Below, in pieces: positions 41,934-51,613 of a stretch of 64,000 bases of DNA. The stretch is from Pseudomonas putida (GTDB lineage Bacteria > Pseudomonadota > Gammaproteobacteria > Pseudomonadales > Pseudomonadaceae). How positions within the stretch are numbered: position 1 is the first letter of the stretch; each line of letters begins with the position of its first letter. The DNA lies in contig CP163498.1 of the NCBI GenBank assembly GCA_041071465.1, positions 806,001-870,000 on the forward strand, written 5' to 3'. The notes beneath the pieces were generated by a model. That model had not been told where the DNA came from and did no database searches. It saw nothing but the letters and a program-made list of their open reading frames with translations. The position numbers and the translations under genes are program-made.

Positions 41934-43140
41934 TTGCGGCTACCTTCCATTGAAGTATGCAAGCAGGCCTTGTTCTGCAGCAGGCCGGCAGTGGCGACCA
42001 GCAGCCCGATGCACAGGACCATGCAGATGGCATTGGTGCCGTCCCAGCCAACCGAACTCAGCAACAGCGAAGGGCTGAATGCGCCGAGGGTGGCGAAAAT
42101 GGCAATCGCCAGGTCGTTCTTGCCCTGCATCTGCATCGCCGCCGGGCTGTTTTGCAGCGACTGAGCGAGCAAGGCACCGCCGCCTACATACGTCAGGTTC
42201 CAACCCAGCCCGAGGGCAATCAGCGCCAGGGTCATCATGGCGTAGCTGTGCGACCAGATATTCATCGCCGAACAGCCGATCAACAGGGCCAGGCCCGCGC
42301 AAATGGTGGTCCTGATACCCAGCCGCTGGATGATGGCGCCGGTGAAGAACGACGGGGCGAACATGGCAATCACATGCCACTGGATCGCCAGGCGCACGTC
42401 AGAGAAGTCCTCATGCATGTGCTTCATGTGCATCGAGGCCTGGATCATCAACAGGTTCATGATCCCGTAGCCCAGCGCGGCAACCGCCATGGCCACCATC
42501 ACGCTTGGGCTCGCAGGCTCAGTGCGGGCGCTAGACGACTTGGCTGCGTTGTTGACCGCACGGGCCACCCCTGCATCGTTGGGCAGGCACAGGGCGATCA
42601 GCAGTGACAGCAACGCCAGGCCGACAAACGCGGCATAACACAGCGAAAACAGTGGGTAACCGCCCACATCCGCAGCCACTCGGTGAGCGTCGGCCCGACG
42701 ACAGCAGCAATGACGCCCCCTGCCACGACCAGCGAAAGGGCTTTGGGCTTAAGGGCCTGGGAAAGATTATCGGTGGCCGCGAACCGGTTGAAGTTGGCGA
42801 ACGCGATATACACACCCAACGCAGAATGGCTGAGTACCAGGGTTGGAAAATGCTGGTGCTCCACCGCCAGGAAGCCGCTTACACCCGACAACGCCAAGGG
42901 GATCGCCCCCAGCATGAAGGCCTTTTTGCGGCCAATGCGGCCCATCAACCTGGAGACCGGATAGGTTGCCAACATCAGGCACAGGAACTGGAACCCGTAC
43001 GGCACCGTGGACCACGCAGCGTCAGGCGCCAGCGCCGCGCCAACGATGGCGGCCATGGTCACCGACATGACAGCAGTCGTCAGGTTGATCGACTGTGCGG
43101 TGAAATACAGGTACGTGCGCCGCGGTAGCGTGCTGTTCAT
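41930..43140 (-). pseudogene. MFS exporter of the amino-acid cluster, frameshifted
   Basis: A 12-span major-facilitator protein of 403 residues when one G (minus strand) is restored at about 42679. The N-terminal half is MNSTLPRRTYLYFTAQSINL with the MFS loop RLMGRIGRKKAFMLGAIPL; it stops making sense after VVGPTLTE, and the other frame continues VAADVGGYPLFSLCYAAFVG through the sixth to twelfth spans. Both halves have intact hydrophobic patterns, so an error is likelier than real damage. It overlaps the AlaX-like and cysteine-synthase-like genes by 4 bp each, so it should export or import the product of that operon. Confidence 0.8.
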
Positions 43141-43925
43141 AGTGCATGCTCGTGATAGGTAGACAGGTCGATTTCGGCCTCGGGGAACACGCAGATCAGC
43201 CGTTCCTTGCCTTTACCCAGGCGTTTGCGCCTGACGCTCAGGTGCCCGATGCGCCGAGGTGAATCGAGGTGTGTGCCACCACACGGGATCTCGATGCCGT
43301 TGTAGGTCCACAAGCGCGCGTCTTCCAGCCCATCGACCGCGTAGTGCTCGATGGGCGCTTCGCAGCCGATCAGTTCATTGGCCCGCCGTTCTATTTCAAC
43401 CACGTCCTCGGCGGTGAAGGCGTCCTCGACCAGGAAATCGAAACGTGCCGAGTCCTCTTTGATGTGACAGCCGATGGTCCATTGCTTCAACTCTTCTCGC
43501 AGCCCGATGGCGGCGGCATACAAGAAGTGGCTGGCACTGTGAGACAGCGTCAGCCGTTCGCGCCGTTCAATATCGATGGTGACGCGGGCCGGCATACCTG
43601 CGGTGACTTCATCGAGCAAGTGCAGGTCATCGGGGTGCAGGCTGTGAATAATGATGCCGCCCAGCTTTCCGCCTTTGAAACCTTCAAGGCGAATGGGGCT
43701 ACCGTAAAGTTTTTTAACCCAGATGAAGCGTACGGTACCGATGGGAAGTTCAATGGTACCCATGTCTGCCTCCTGGCCACCGCCTTCCGGGTAGGCCACG
43801 GTACTTTGCAACTCGATACCGTCACTGTGCACCCGCGTTACTTGCGTGTTTGCACCGGCCTGGTATTGGTCTTTGTAATACAATTTCTCGGTGTTGCGTA
43901 AAACTTCATAGTTGAGAGCATTCAT
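43137..43925 (-). CDS. AlaX-like alanyl-tRNA editing protein
   Basis: A 262-residue free-standing editing domain that hydrolyses mischarged tRNA(Ala), usually Ser- or Gly-tRNA. An N-terminal OB/translation-factor-like part (residues 1-100, VAYPEGGGQEADMG) precedes the catalytic zinc domain: H129-x-x-x-H133 (HSASH) and C215-x-x-x-H219 (CGGTH). All zinc ligands are present. It lies between a serine acetyltransferase-like gene and an exporter and overlaps each by 4 bp. In this setting it may clear tRNA charged with the amino acid made by the operon. Confidence 0.88.
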   Translation of the reverse strand: MNALNYEVLRNTEKLYYKDQYQAGANTQVTRVHSDGIELQSTVAYPEGGGQEADMGTIELPIGTVRFIWVKKLYGSPIRLEGFKGGKLGGIIIHSLHPDDLHLLDEVTAGMPARVTIDIERRERLTLSHSASHFLYAAAIGLREELKQWTIGCHIKEDSARFDFLVEDAFTAEDVVEIERRANELIGCEAPIEHYAVDGLEDARLWTYNGIEIPCGGTHLDSPRRIGHLSVRRKRLGKGKERLICVFPEAEIDLSTYHEHAL

Positions 43926-44635
43926 GGTTCAAGTACCACCTGCAATGATGTTTTTATCTGTACCCGAGCAGCGGCGGGGACATCTTTGGTAATAATGCAA
44001 CCCGGCCCGATAAACGCGCCGTCGCCGACGTGGATAGCACCCAGCACACTGGCGAAAGCGCCGATCTGTACCCGGTTGCCAAGGGTCGGGTGCCGGGCGC
44101 TGGAAGGGTTGTCACTGATGCCTCGGGCGCCCAGGGTGACACCGCCGAGCACGTAGCAATCGTCACCAATGGTCGAGGTCTCACCAATGACGGTGCCCAT
44201 GCCGTGATCGATGATGAAGCGCGCACCGATGCGGCTGCGGAAATGGATCTCCGCCCCCGAGAGCATCTTTCCGCGCCTGGAGATCATGGCAGCCAGGCAT
44301 TGGCCGCCGGCGCCGTAGGTGGAGGCCGTATTACGGTAAATCCAATGGGCAAGTCGATAGTGCAAAACCGCCGAGTAAGAGGTGTAGGTTTTTGCAATGA
44401 ATACCAGGTCACGGCCAGCCGCCGGATCTTTCTGGGCAAAGGCCTGCAAGTCGGCATGGGCCTGTTCAGAAACACTTTCAATAACCAATGTTTCTTTCAG
44501 CGCCTCGAACTCGTCGATTGAACAGCACTCCAACAACGCCGAGGTCACAAGGTTTTTTACAACTTTGAATGACGCCAGTTCATCAGGCACAGGGAGCCTG
44601 GCAATCACGGCTGATTGCATGTCCATAGTATGCAT
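43922..44635 (-). CDS. Serine O-acetyltransferase-like protein (CysE type)
   Basis: A 237-residue acetyltransferase with the CysE plan: an N-terminal helical domain (DLVFIAKTYTSYSAVLHYRL), a left-handed hexapeptide helix (GAEIHFRSRIGARFIIDHGM and GTVIGETSTIGDDCYVLGGV), and the catalytic His-Asp pattern D-H-G. It would make O-acetylserine from serine and acetyl-CoA. The ATG at 44635 gives MHTMDMQSAVIARLPV; ATGs at 44626 and 44620 are possible and a TTG at 44761 seems too far upstream. It is the first gene of the operon and is divergent from a MocR regulator, which shares the 170-bp spacer. Confidence 0.82.
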   Translation of the reverse strand: MHTMDMQSAVIARLPVPDELASFKVVKNLVTSALLECCSIDEFEALKETLVIESVSEQAHADLQAFAQKDPAAGRDLVFIAKTYTSYSAVLHYRLAHWIYRNTASTYGAGGQCLAAMISRRGKMLSGAEIHFRSRIGARFIIDHGMGTVIGETSTIGDDCYVLGGVTLGARGISDNPSSARHPTLGNRVQIGAFASVLGAIHVGDGAFIGPGCIITKDVPAAARVQIKTSLQVVLEP

Positions 44636-44764
44636 GGGCTTGATATCCAGTTGTCTGGTGTGCACAGACGCTAAAAGTGCTGCCTTTGCTGGCAGCCGAA
44701 AGTTCCGACAAGGGGATAGTGGCATGTACTGGCCATTTGCAAACGAACAGTCGACAAGCATTTC

Positions 44765-44795
44765 CGTTAACTGTTAGGCTTTTTTTTCTAACGGT
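44765..44795. promoter_or_regulatory. Inverted repeat in the MocR/acetyltransferase spacer
   Basis: CCGTTA at 44765-44770 and TAACGG at 44790-44795, with a run of eight T between them. It is 13 bp before the regulator's ATG and is a reasonable site for self-control by the MocR protein or control of the divergent operon. Confidence 0.4.
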
Positions 44796-44807
44796 TTCGG
44801 ACCTGCC

Positions 44808-46147
44808 ATGAACCCCAGCAGCCTTCATCACCTGTTGAAACAACGCCTGGATGCCGGCGAGTGGTTGCCAGGGCAACGCATGCCCTCCATCCGCAAGCTG
44901 ACGGCTGCGGTCGACTTCAGTTACCACGACGTCGTATCGGCCTATGCCCAGCTGGTCAGCGAAGGTGTGTTGACGGCCTCACCCGGCCGTGGTTATTTCG
45001 TCGCAAACCGGGCCCGGCAAGCGAGCGTTATCCACGAACCCGAGTGCATGGCCGGTGATCCGCTGTTCCGGCTGCTGCAGGGCGGCCAGCATTACACCAA
45101 GCTGGGCAGCGGCTGGCTGCCCCTGCATGGCGAGACACCGAGCTGCTGGCCAAGGCCATTCGGCGCACGGCGCGGCTGGAGCAAAGCTCACTGGCAGAGT
45201 ACGGCGACATCCAGGGCTACCTGCCCATGCGCAAGCAGTTGTGCGTGCACATGAAGCGGCTGACCCGTGTCGAAGCCCGCCCCAACCAGTTGCTGACCAC
45301 GCTGGGTGCCACGCAAGGCCTGGACCTGGTCGCACGGTTGTTGATCAAACCAGGCGACCACGTTTTCGTCGACGAACCAGGCAACGGCAACCTGATCAAG
45401 CTGATCCAGCTGGCGGGCGGGCACGTGGTCGGCATTCGGCGAACCCAGGACGGGCCGGACGTGGAAGAAATGAGAAGCTACCTGGCCACGCACAAGGTCA
45501 AGGCGTTCTTTTGCAACAGCACGTTCCACAACCCGACCGGTAGCAACATCAGCCCCCATAACGCCTTCAGCGTCCTGCGCCTGGCGGTGGAGCACGAGTT
45601 TTTCGTGGTCGAGGATGATGTGTATGGCGACTTCAGCCCTGCCGTGCGCCAGACCTTTGCCGAGCTGGACAACCTTGACCGGGTTATTTACGTCGGTAGC
45701 TTCTCCAAATGCCTGTCGGCATCACTGCGTGTGGGTTTCATTGCCTGCTCGCAAGACCTGATCGAACCACTGACACGCCTGAAACTGCTGACCTGCGTCG
45801 CCGTGCCGGCGTTTTGCGAACGCTTCGTCAACACCATATTGTCTGACGGCACCTATGCCCGACACATGAAGGACGTGCAGCAGCGCCTGATCCGTCAGCA
45901 AGTGCAGACCCAACGCTTGTTGCTCGAGCGCGGCTGGCAGTTCGATATTGCGCCGCAAGGCGGCATGTTCCTCTGGGTCTACCACCCGGGCCTGCCAAAC
46001 CTGCAACCTTTCATGCGCAAACTGGAACAACACAAGATCTTGTTGATGCCCGGTTCAGCATTTGCGGTCAGCCGTGACTACCAACGCTACGCGCGTATCA
46101 ATTGCACGCATTTTTCCGACACCTTGGCTGACCACTTCGACGTTTGA
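44808..46147 (+). pseudogene. MocR-type regulator (GntR HTH + aminotransferase domain), frameshifted
   Basis: A regulator of 446 residues once one C is restored near 45127. The GntR winged helix reads MNPSSLHHLLKQRLDAGEWL then PGQRMPSIRKLTAAVDFSYH, followed by the domain with a type-I aminotransferase fold (LLTTLGATQGLDLVARLLIK, and SFSKCLSASLRVGFI with the PLP lysine K). At 45127 the frame breaks between SGWLP and WRDTELLAKAIRR; from ATG 45227 the rest is intact. It probably senses an amino acid or PLP adduct and controls the divergent biosynthetic operon. As with the other frameshifts, an error is likely. Confidence 0.82.
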
Positions 46148-46250
46148 CCCGGCGTAATCAAATAAACCGACCTGGGACCTTGCACGGCGCCTGCGCGCTT
46201 ACTACCTTAGCGCCTTTCCAAACCAGCCTCGCCTTGCAGGAGCCCTTGTC

Positions 46251-48692
46251 ATGGCAGCCCCCGCCTTTCCTCCCTTCCGCCTGCGGTTCACCACCGCTGC
46301 CACGCTGCTCGGCATGCTCGGGCTGGCCGGCTGCCAGACGGGCGGCTACCAGGACAGCGTGCCACCGACCAGTGGCGTGCAGCCACTCAAAGGCCTGGCG
46401 CAGAATGTTTCGGTACGGCGCAATGCCATGGGCGCGCCGCTGATCGAAAGCAGCAGCTTCCATGATGCGCTGTTCAGCCTGGGCTATGTGCACGCCGGCG
46501 ACCGCATCGAACAGATGGTCGCCATGCGCCTGCTCGCCCAGGGCCGCCTGGCCGAACTGGCCGGCAGCGAAGCGCTGGATATCGACCGCCTGATGCGCGC
46601 CGCCAACCTCAAGCAGAGCGCGGCCCAGCAATACGCCGACGCATCACCACGGCTCAAGCGCTTCTTCGAAGTGTATGCGCGCGGGGTAAACGCCTACCTG
46701 TTCCGCTATCGCGACAAGCTGCCGGCCGCCCTGGCCAGCAGCGGCTATCGCCCCGAATACTGGAAGCCCGAAGACTCGGCGCTGATCTTTTGCCTATATG
46801 CCTTCAGCCAGTCGGTGAACCTGCAGGAAGAACTCAGCGCCCTGACCCTGGCGCAGAAAACCGGCAGCGACAAGCTGGCCTGGCTGCTGCCTGGGGCCCC
46901 CGACGAGCCGTTGGCCGAAAGCGAAGTGGACAAGCTCAAGGGCCTGAACCTGGCCAGCCAGTTGCCGGGGCTGCCAGCCTTGGCGGCTGCCAGCCAGAAG
47001 CTGGCCGACCTTGACCTGCTCGGCAGCCCGGGTTCGGCCAACCTGGCCCTGGCCCCGCAGCGCAGCCGCAGCGGCAAGAGCCTGCTGGCCAGCGACAGCC
47101 GTGCCGCCTGGGCCCTGAGCCCGGTACAAATCAACACCAGCAAGTACCAGGTTGCCGGCCTGTCGTTGCCTGGCTTGCCGATCGTGCTGGCCGGCTATAA
47201 CGGCAAGCTGGCCTGGAGCAGCAGCGCGGTAATGGCCGACAACCAGGACCTGTTCATCGAGCAGCTGCGCCGCCAGGGCAGCCAGCTGAGCTACCTGGCC
47301 GACGGCAAATGGCTGCCAGCTCGCGCCCGTAGCGAAACCTTCTTTGTGCGTGGCCAACGCCCCCTGCGCGAAGTGATGTATGACACCCGCCACGGCACCT
47401 TGCTGGCCCAGCCAGACAACGCCAGCCTTGGCTTGGCGCTGAACCTGCCACAGTTCAAGGGTGACCGCAGCCTGGATGCACTGTTCGACCTGACCCGGGC
47501 CAAGAACGTGGAACGGGCCTTCGACAGCACCCGTGAAGTCACTGCTGCTGCCCTCAACTTCGTGTTCGCCGAACCTGAGCACATCGGCTGGCAAGTCAGT
47601 GGCCGCTACCCCAACCGCCGCGAAGGCCAGGGCTTGTTACCTTCGCCGGGCTGGGATGGGCGTTACGACTGGGACGGCTATGCCGACCCGATGCTGCACC
47701 CGTATGACCAGGACCCACCTGCAGGCTGGATCGGCCACGCCAACCAGCGCAGCCTGCCGCGCGGCTACGGCATGCAGCTGTCCAGCACCTGGTATTACCC
47801 CGAACGCGCCGAACGCCTGGCCCAGCTTGCCGGCAACGGGCGCCACGACAGCCGCAGCCTGATGGCCCTGCAGAACGATCAGGTGACCTTGCTGGCCGAC
47901 AAGCTCAAGCAGATGTTCGACGCCCCTGGCATGGCCCAGCCGCTGAAGCAGGCGATCGACGCCCTACCGGCAGCCCAGCGTGACAAGGCCCGGGACACGC
48001 TGGCCCGCCTGAAGGCCTTCGATGGCCGCTTGAGCCCGGTGTCGGCGGATGCCGCACTGTACGAATTGTTCTTGCAGGAGGTCGCGCGGCAGACCTTCCT
48101 CGATGACCTGGGCCCGGAGTCTGGCCCAGCCTGGCAGGCGTTCGTCAGCAATGCGCGCTTGTCGTTCTCGGCGCAGGCCGATCACCTGCTGGGCCGCGAC
48201 GACAGCCCGTTCTGGGATGACCGCAATACTCCGCAAAAAGAAGACAAGCCCGCCATCCTCGCCCGCAGCCTGGCCAGTGCGATGGATACCGGAATCGCGC
48301 AACTGGGCGCCGACCGCCGCGCCTGGCAATGGGGCAAGCTGCACCAATACCGCTGGCCGGCACCGGCCTACCATGGCCTGGGCGATGCCATCAGCCGTTC
48401 GCCCCTGGCCGCTGGCGGCGACTTTTCCACCCTGGCCCTGACGCCATACGCCTGGGGCAGCGACTTCGCCACCCGCCTGCCAGCCTCGGCGCGGATGGTC
48501 GTCGATTTCGGCCAGGCCGAACCGTTGCAGGTGCTGACCAGCAGCGGCCAGTCAGGCAACCCGGCCAGCGCACATTACAGCGACGGGCTGGATGCCTGGT
48601 TCAAAGGGCGCTTCATGAGCCTGCCGCTGCAGCAGCAGAACTTCGGGCGGGCGTATGGCAACCAGCGCCTGACCTTGGTGCCGGGTCGGTAA
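46251..48692 (+). CDS. Penicillin-acylase-family lipoprotein (AHL acylase-like)
   Basis: An 813-residue N-terminal-nucleophile hydrolase. It starts with a lipoprotein signal (lipobox LAGC, about Cys28), then the alpha-chain with [20 protein letters not shown], and the nucleophile serine after the spacer in [14 protein letters not shown], followed by [16 protein letters not shown] (beta-chain start). The motif [13 protein letters not shown] and the C-terminal catalytic region [14 protein letters not shown] are present. Precursors of this type cleave themselves into two chains and hydrolyse amides such as homoserine lactones or penicillin; substrate not determined. It follows the MocR gene on the same strand. 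Confidence 0.9.
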   Translation: MAAPAFPPFRLRFTTAATLLGMLGLAGCQTGGYQDSVPPTSGVQPLKGLAQNVSVRRNAMGAPLIESSSFHDALFSLGYVHAGDRIEQMVAMRLLAQGRLAELAGSEALDIDRLMRAANLKQSAAQQYADASPRLKRFFEVYARGVNAYLFRYRDKLPAALASSGYRPEYWKPEDSALIFCLYAFSQSVNLQEELSALTLAQKTGSDKLAWLLPGAPDEPLAESEVDKLKGLNLASQLPGLPALAAASQKLADLDLLGSPGSANLALAPQRSRSGKSLLASDSRAAWALSPVQINTSKYQVAGLSLPGLPIVLAGYNGKLAWSSSAVMADNQDLFIEQLRRQGSQLSYLADGKWLPARARSETFFVRGQRPLREVMYDTRHGTLLAQPDNASLGLALNLPQFKGDRSLDALFDLTRAKNVERAFDSTREVTAAALNFVFAEPEHIGWQVSGRYPNRREGQGLLPSPGWDGRYDWDGYADPMLHPYDQDPPAGWIGHANQRSLPRGYGMQLSSTWYYPERAERLAQLAGNGRHDSRSLMALQNDQVTLLADKLKQMFDAPGMAQPLKQAIDALPAAQRDKARDTLARLKAFDGRLSPVSADAALYELFLQEVARQTFLDDLGPESGPAWQAFVSNARLSFSAQADHLLGRDDSPFWDDRNTPQKEDKPAILARSLASAMDTGIAQLGADRRAWQWGKLHQYRWPAPAYHGLGDAISRSPLAAGGDFSTLALTPYAWGSDFATRLPASARMVVDFGQAEPLQVLTSSGQSGNPASAHYSDGLDAWFKGRFMSLPLQQQNFGRAYGNQRLTLVPGR

Positions 48693-48825
48693 GGCATTGA
48701 TCAAATGATGGGCGGGTGCGGGTACCGAGCGCTGCCAGTTTTCCGCCCAACACCCGCCCCAACCCGTCCGAACTTCCCCCATCACCACCGCTCCTAACTG
48801 GTAACCCAACCAGTGCACATAGCCC

Positions 48826-49842
48826 ATGGACCTTGTCATCGCCCGCCCCGAAGGCCTGTACTGCCCGCCCGGCGATTTCTACATCGACCCTTGGCGGCCC
48901 GTGGACCGAGCCGTGATCACCCATGGCCACGGTGACCATGCGCGCACCGGTAATGGCCATTATCTGACCGCCAGCCCTGGTGCCGGTATTCTGCGCAGTC
49001 GTCTGGGCCTGGATATCGATTTGCAGACACTGCCCTACGGCGAACGCTTGCTGCACCACGGGGTAACCCTGAGCCTGCACCCGGCCGGGCACGTGCTGGG
49101 CTCGGCACAGGTGCGCCTGGAGTATCAGGGTGAAGTCTGGGTTGCATCCGGTGACTACAAGGTAGAGCCCGACGGCACCTGCACCCCGTTCGAACCGGTG
49201 GCGTGCCACACCTTCATCACCGAATCGACCTTCGGTCTGCCGATCTACCGCTGGCCCAGGCAAAGCGAAATCTTTGCAGGCATCAATGCCTGGTGGCTGG
49301 CCAATCGCGAACAGGGCAAGGCCAGCGTGCTGTTCTGCTATGCCTTCGGCAAGGCCCAGCGGATTCTCCATGGGCTGAATGCCAGCATCGGCCCGATTCT
49401 TGTGCATGGCGCCATCGAGCCGCTCAACCGGGTATACCGGGACGCCGGTGTCCACCTGCCGGAAACGCGCTATGCAGGCGATATCCCACGCAACGACCCA
49501 CTGCTGCGCCAGGCACTGGTGCTGGCCCCGCCGTCAGCCAGCGGCAGCAGCTGGATGCGCCGTTTCGGCGATTACAGCGACGCCTTCGCCAGCGGCTGGA
49601 TGCTGCTACGCGGTACCCGCAGGCGGCGCGGCGTGGACCGGGGTTTCGTGCTGTCCGACCACGCCGACTGGCCCGGCCTGCTCTGGGCCATTGGCCAGAC
49701 CGGCGCCGAGCGGGTGATGGTCACCCACGGCTCGGTCAACGTCCTGGTGCGCTACCTCAACGAACAAGGCCTGGATGCCCGCGCCTTCGTCACCGAGTAT
49801 GGCGACGAGGACGACGTGCCGAACACCGGGCCTTCGCCATGA
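48826..49842 (+). CDS. Ligase-associated DNA exonuclease (metallo-beta-lactamase fold)
   Basis: A 338-residue nuclease with the beta-CASP-like metallo-beta-lactamase plan: metal motif ITHGHGDHART near residue 27, HPAGHVLGSAQV near 86, DYKVEPDGTCTPFEPV near 115, and LSDHADWPGLLWAI near 255 with the last metal histidine. It begins the ligase-associated repair cluster found in many bacteria, overlapping the ATP-dependent ligase by 4 bp. It would trim 3' ends before ligation. Confidence 0.92.
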   Translation: MDLVIARPEGLYCPPGDFYIDPWRPVDRAVITHGHGDHARTGNGHYLTASPGAGILRSRLGLDIDLQTLPYGERLLHHGVTLSLHPAGHVLGSAQVRLEYQGEVWVASGDYKVEPDGTCTPFEPVACHTFITESTFGLPIYRWPRQSEIFAGINAWWLANREQGKASVLFCYAFGKAQRILHGLNASIGPILVHGAIEPLNRVYRDAGVHLPETRYAGDIPRNDPLLRQALVLAPPSASGSSWMRRFGDYSDAFASGWMLLRGTRRRRGVDRGFVLSDHADWPGLLWAIGQTGAERVMVTHGSVNVLVRYLNEQGLDARAFVTEYGDEDDVPNTGPSP

Positions 49843-51497
49843 AAGCCTTTGCCATGTTGTACCTGCGCCTGGACGCGACTACCTCCAGCAACGCCAAGCT
49901 TGAGGCACTGCGCGACTACTTCGGCACAGCCCCCGCTAACGACGCCGCCTGGGCAGTGTACTTTCTGGCCGGGGGGCGCCCACGTCAGCTGGTGCCTACC
50001 CGCCTTTTGCGTGAAATGGCCACGGCCCTGGCCTGCCTGCCGGACTGGCTGTTCGAAGAAAGCTATCAGGCGGTGGGCGACTTGGCCGAGACCATTTCGC
50101 TGCTGTTACCGCAGCACATCGATGGCAGCGAGGAAGGCCTGGCCACTTGGGTAGAGCAGCACTTGCTGCCCCTGCGCGGGCTGCCACCCGAGCATATCCG
50201 GCAGCGCTTGCCGGCGCTCTGGGCGCAGCTGGATCGCCCCAGCCTGATGGTGTGCCTGAAGCTGATCACCGGGAGTTTTCGCGTGGGCGTGTCGAAGCTG
50301 CTGGTCACCCGCGCCCTGGCGCAACTGGCCGGGCTGGACGCCAAACGCGTAGCCCAGCGCCTGGTCGGTTACACCGACATCAGCCATCGCCCCACGGCGG
50401 CCGACTACCAGCAACTGATCGCTCCAGAGACCGCCGATGAGCACAGCCAGCGTGGCGGGCAACCCTACCCCTTCTTCCTGGCCCACCCGCTGCAAGCCTC
50501 CACCGACCAGTTCGATACCCTGCTCGGCCCCCCAAGCGACTGGCAAATCGAGTGGAAGTGGGACGGCATTCGCGCCCAGGTGGTCAAGCGCGAGGGCCAG
50601 TTGTGGGTCTGGTCGCGCGGTGAGGAACTGGTTACCGAGCGGTTCCCAGAACTGCACAGCCTGGCGCAGACGTTGCCCGATGGCGTTGTGCTCGACGGTG
50701 AGATTCTGGTTTGGAAGCCTGGTGATACAGGGGCTGAACTGGCCGTGCAGCCTTTCGCCTTGCTACAGCAGCGCATCGGCCGCAAAACGCTGGGCAAAAA
50801 AATGCTGCACGATGCGCCGGTGGTGCTGCAGGCCTACGACCTGTTGGAGTGGCAAGGCGAAGACTGGCGCAGCCGACCGCAGCACGAACGCCGTAGCCAA
50901 CTGGAACGCTTGGTCGATGAGCACCCGCTTGCCCCCGTGCTGCTGTCGCCGCTGCTGACAGGCCCGGACTGGGCCGACTTTGCCCACCAGCGCGAGCTGT
51001 CGCGCAGCCTGGGTGTCGAGGGCCTGATGCTCAAGCAGCGCGAAGCCCTCTACGGCGTGGGGCGCACCAAGGATATGGGCACCTGGTGGAAGTGGAAGAT
51101 CGACCCGTTCAGCGTCGATGCCGTGCTGATCTATGCCCAGCGTGGGCATGGGCGACGGGCTAGCCTGTACAGCGACTACACCTTTGCCGTGTGGGACGCC
51201 CCGGCTGGCACGCCAGGGCGGGTGCTGGTGCCCTTTGCCAAGGCCTATTCGGGGCTCACTGACGAAGAAATGCGCAAGGTCGATACCATCGTTCGCAAGA
51301 CCACGGTGGAAACCTTTGGCCCGGTGCGCAGTGTGACGCCAACGCTGGTGTTCGAGCTGGGCTTCGAAGGCATCGCCCTGTCTCGACGCCACAAAAGCGG
51401 TATTGCCGTGCGCTTTCCGCGCATGCTGCGCTGGCGGCTGGACAAGCCGGTGGACGAGGCAGATGACTTGGCGACCTTGCAGGCGCTACTGGCCTGA
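49839..51497 (+). CDS. ATP-dependent DNA ligase, repair type
   Basis: A 552-residue ATP-dependent ligase. N-terminal DNA-binding domain, then the nucleotidyl-transfer motif with the lysine in EWKWDGIRAQ (K-x-D-G), ELVTERFPEL, the LDGEILVW motif and the C-terminal OB fold (GTWWKWKIDPFSVDAVLIYA). The ATGA overlap with the exonuclease shows co-translation. It probably seals ends processed by the neighbouring exonuclease, helicase and PdeM nuclease. It is distinct from the NAD-dependent LigA that replicates the chromosome. Confidence 0.94.
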   Translation: MKAFAMLYLRLDATTSSNAKLEALRDYFGTAPANDAAWAVYFLAGGRPRQLVPTRLLREMATALACLPDWLFEESYQAVGDLAETISLLLPQHIDGSEEGLATWVEQHLLPLRGLPPEHIRQRLPALWAQLDRPSLMVCLKLITGSFRVGVSKLLVTRALAQLAGLDAKRVAQRLVGYTDISHRPTAADYQQLIAPETADEHSQRGGQPYPFFLAHPLQASTDQFDTLLGPPSDWQIEWKWDGIRAQVVKREGQLWVWSRGEELVTERFPELHSLAQTLPDGVVLDGEILVWKPGDTGAELAVQPFALLQQRIGRKTLGKKMLHDAPVVLQAYDLLEWQGEDWRSRPQHERRSQLERLVDEHPLAPVLLSPLLTGPDWADFAHQRELSRSLGVEGLMLKQREALYGVGRTKDMGTWWKWKIDPFSVDAVLIYAQRGHGRRASLYSDYTFAVWDAPAGTPGRVLVPFAKAYSGLTDEEMRKVDTIVRKTTVETFGPVRSVTPTLVFELGFEGIALSRRHKSGIAVRFPRMLRWRLDKPVDEADDLATLQALLA

Positions 51498-51613
51498 AGA
51501 GGCCAGTGCGGTAATCAGGGCTACACGGATGGAGGCGAAAGGCTGAAAACTATGCTTCTATCTGTGTGCCGACCCGTGTCGCAGACCGTTTTCGCTACGC
51601 AGCCAGGACCACC

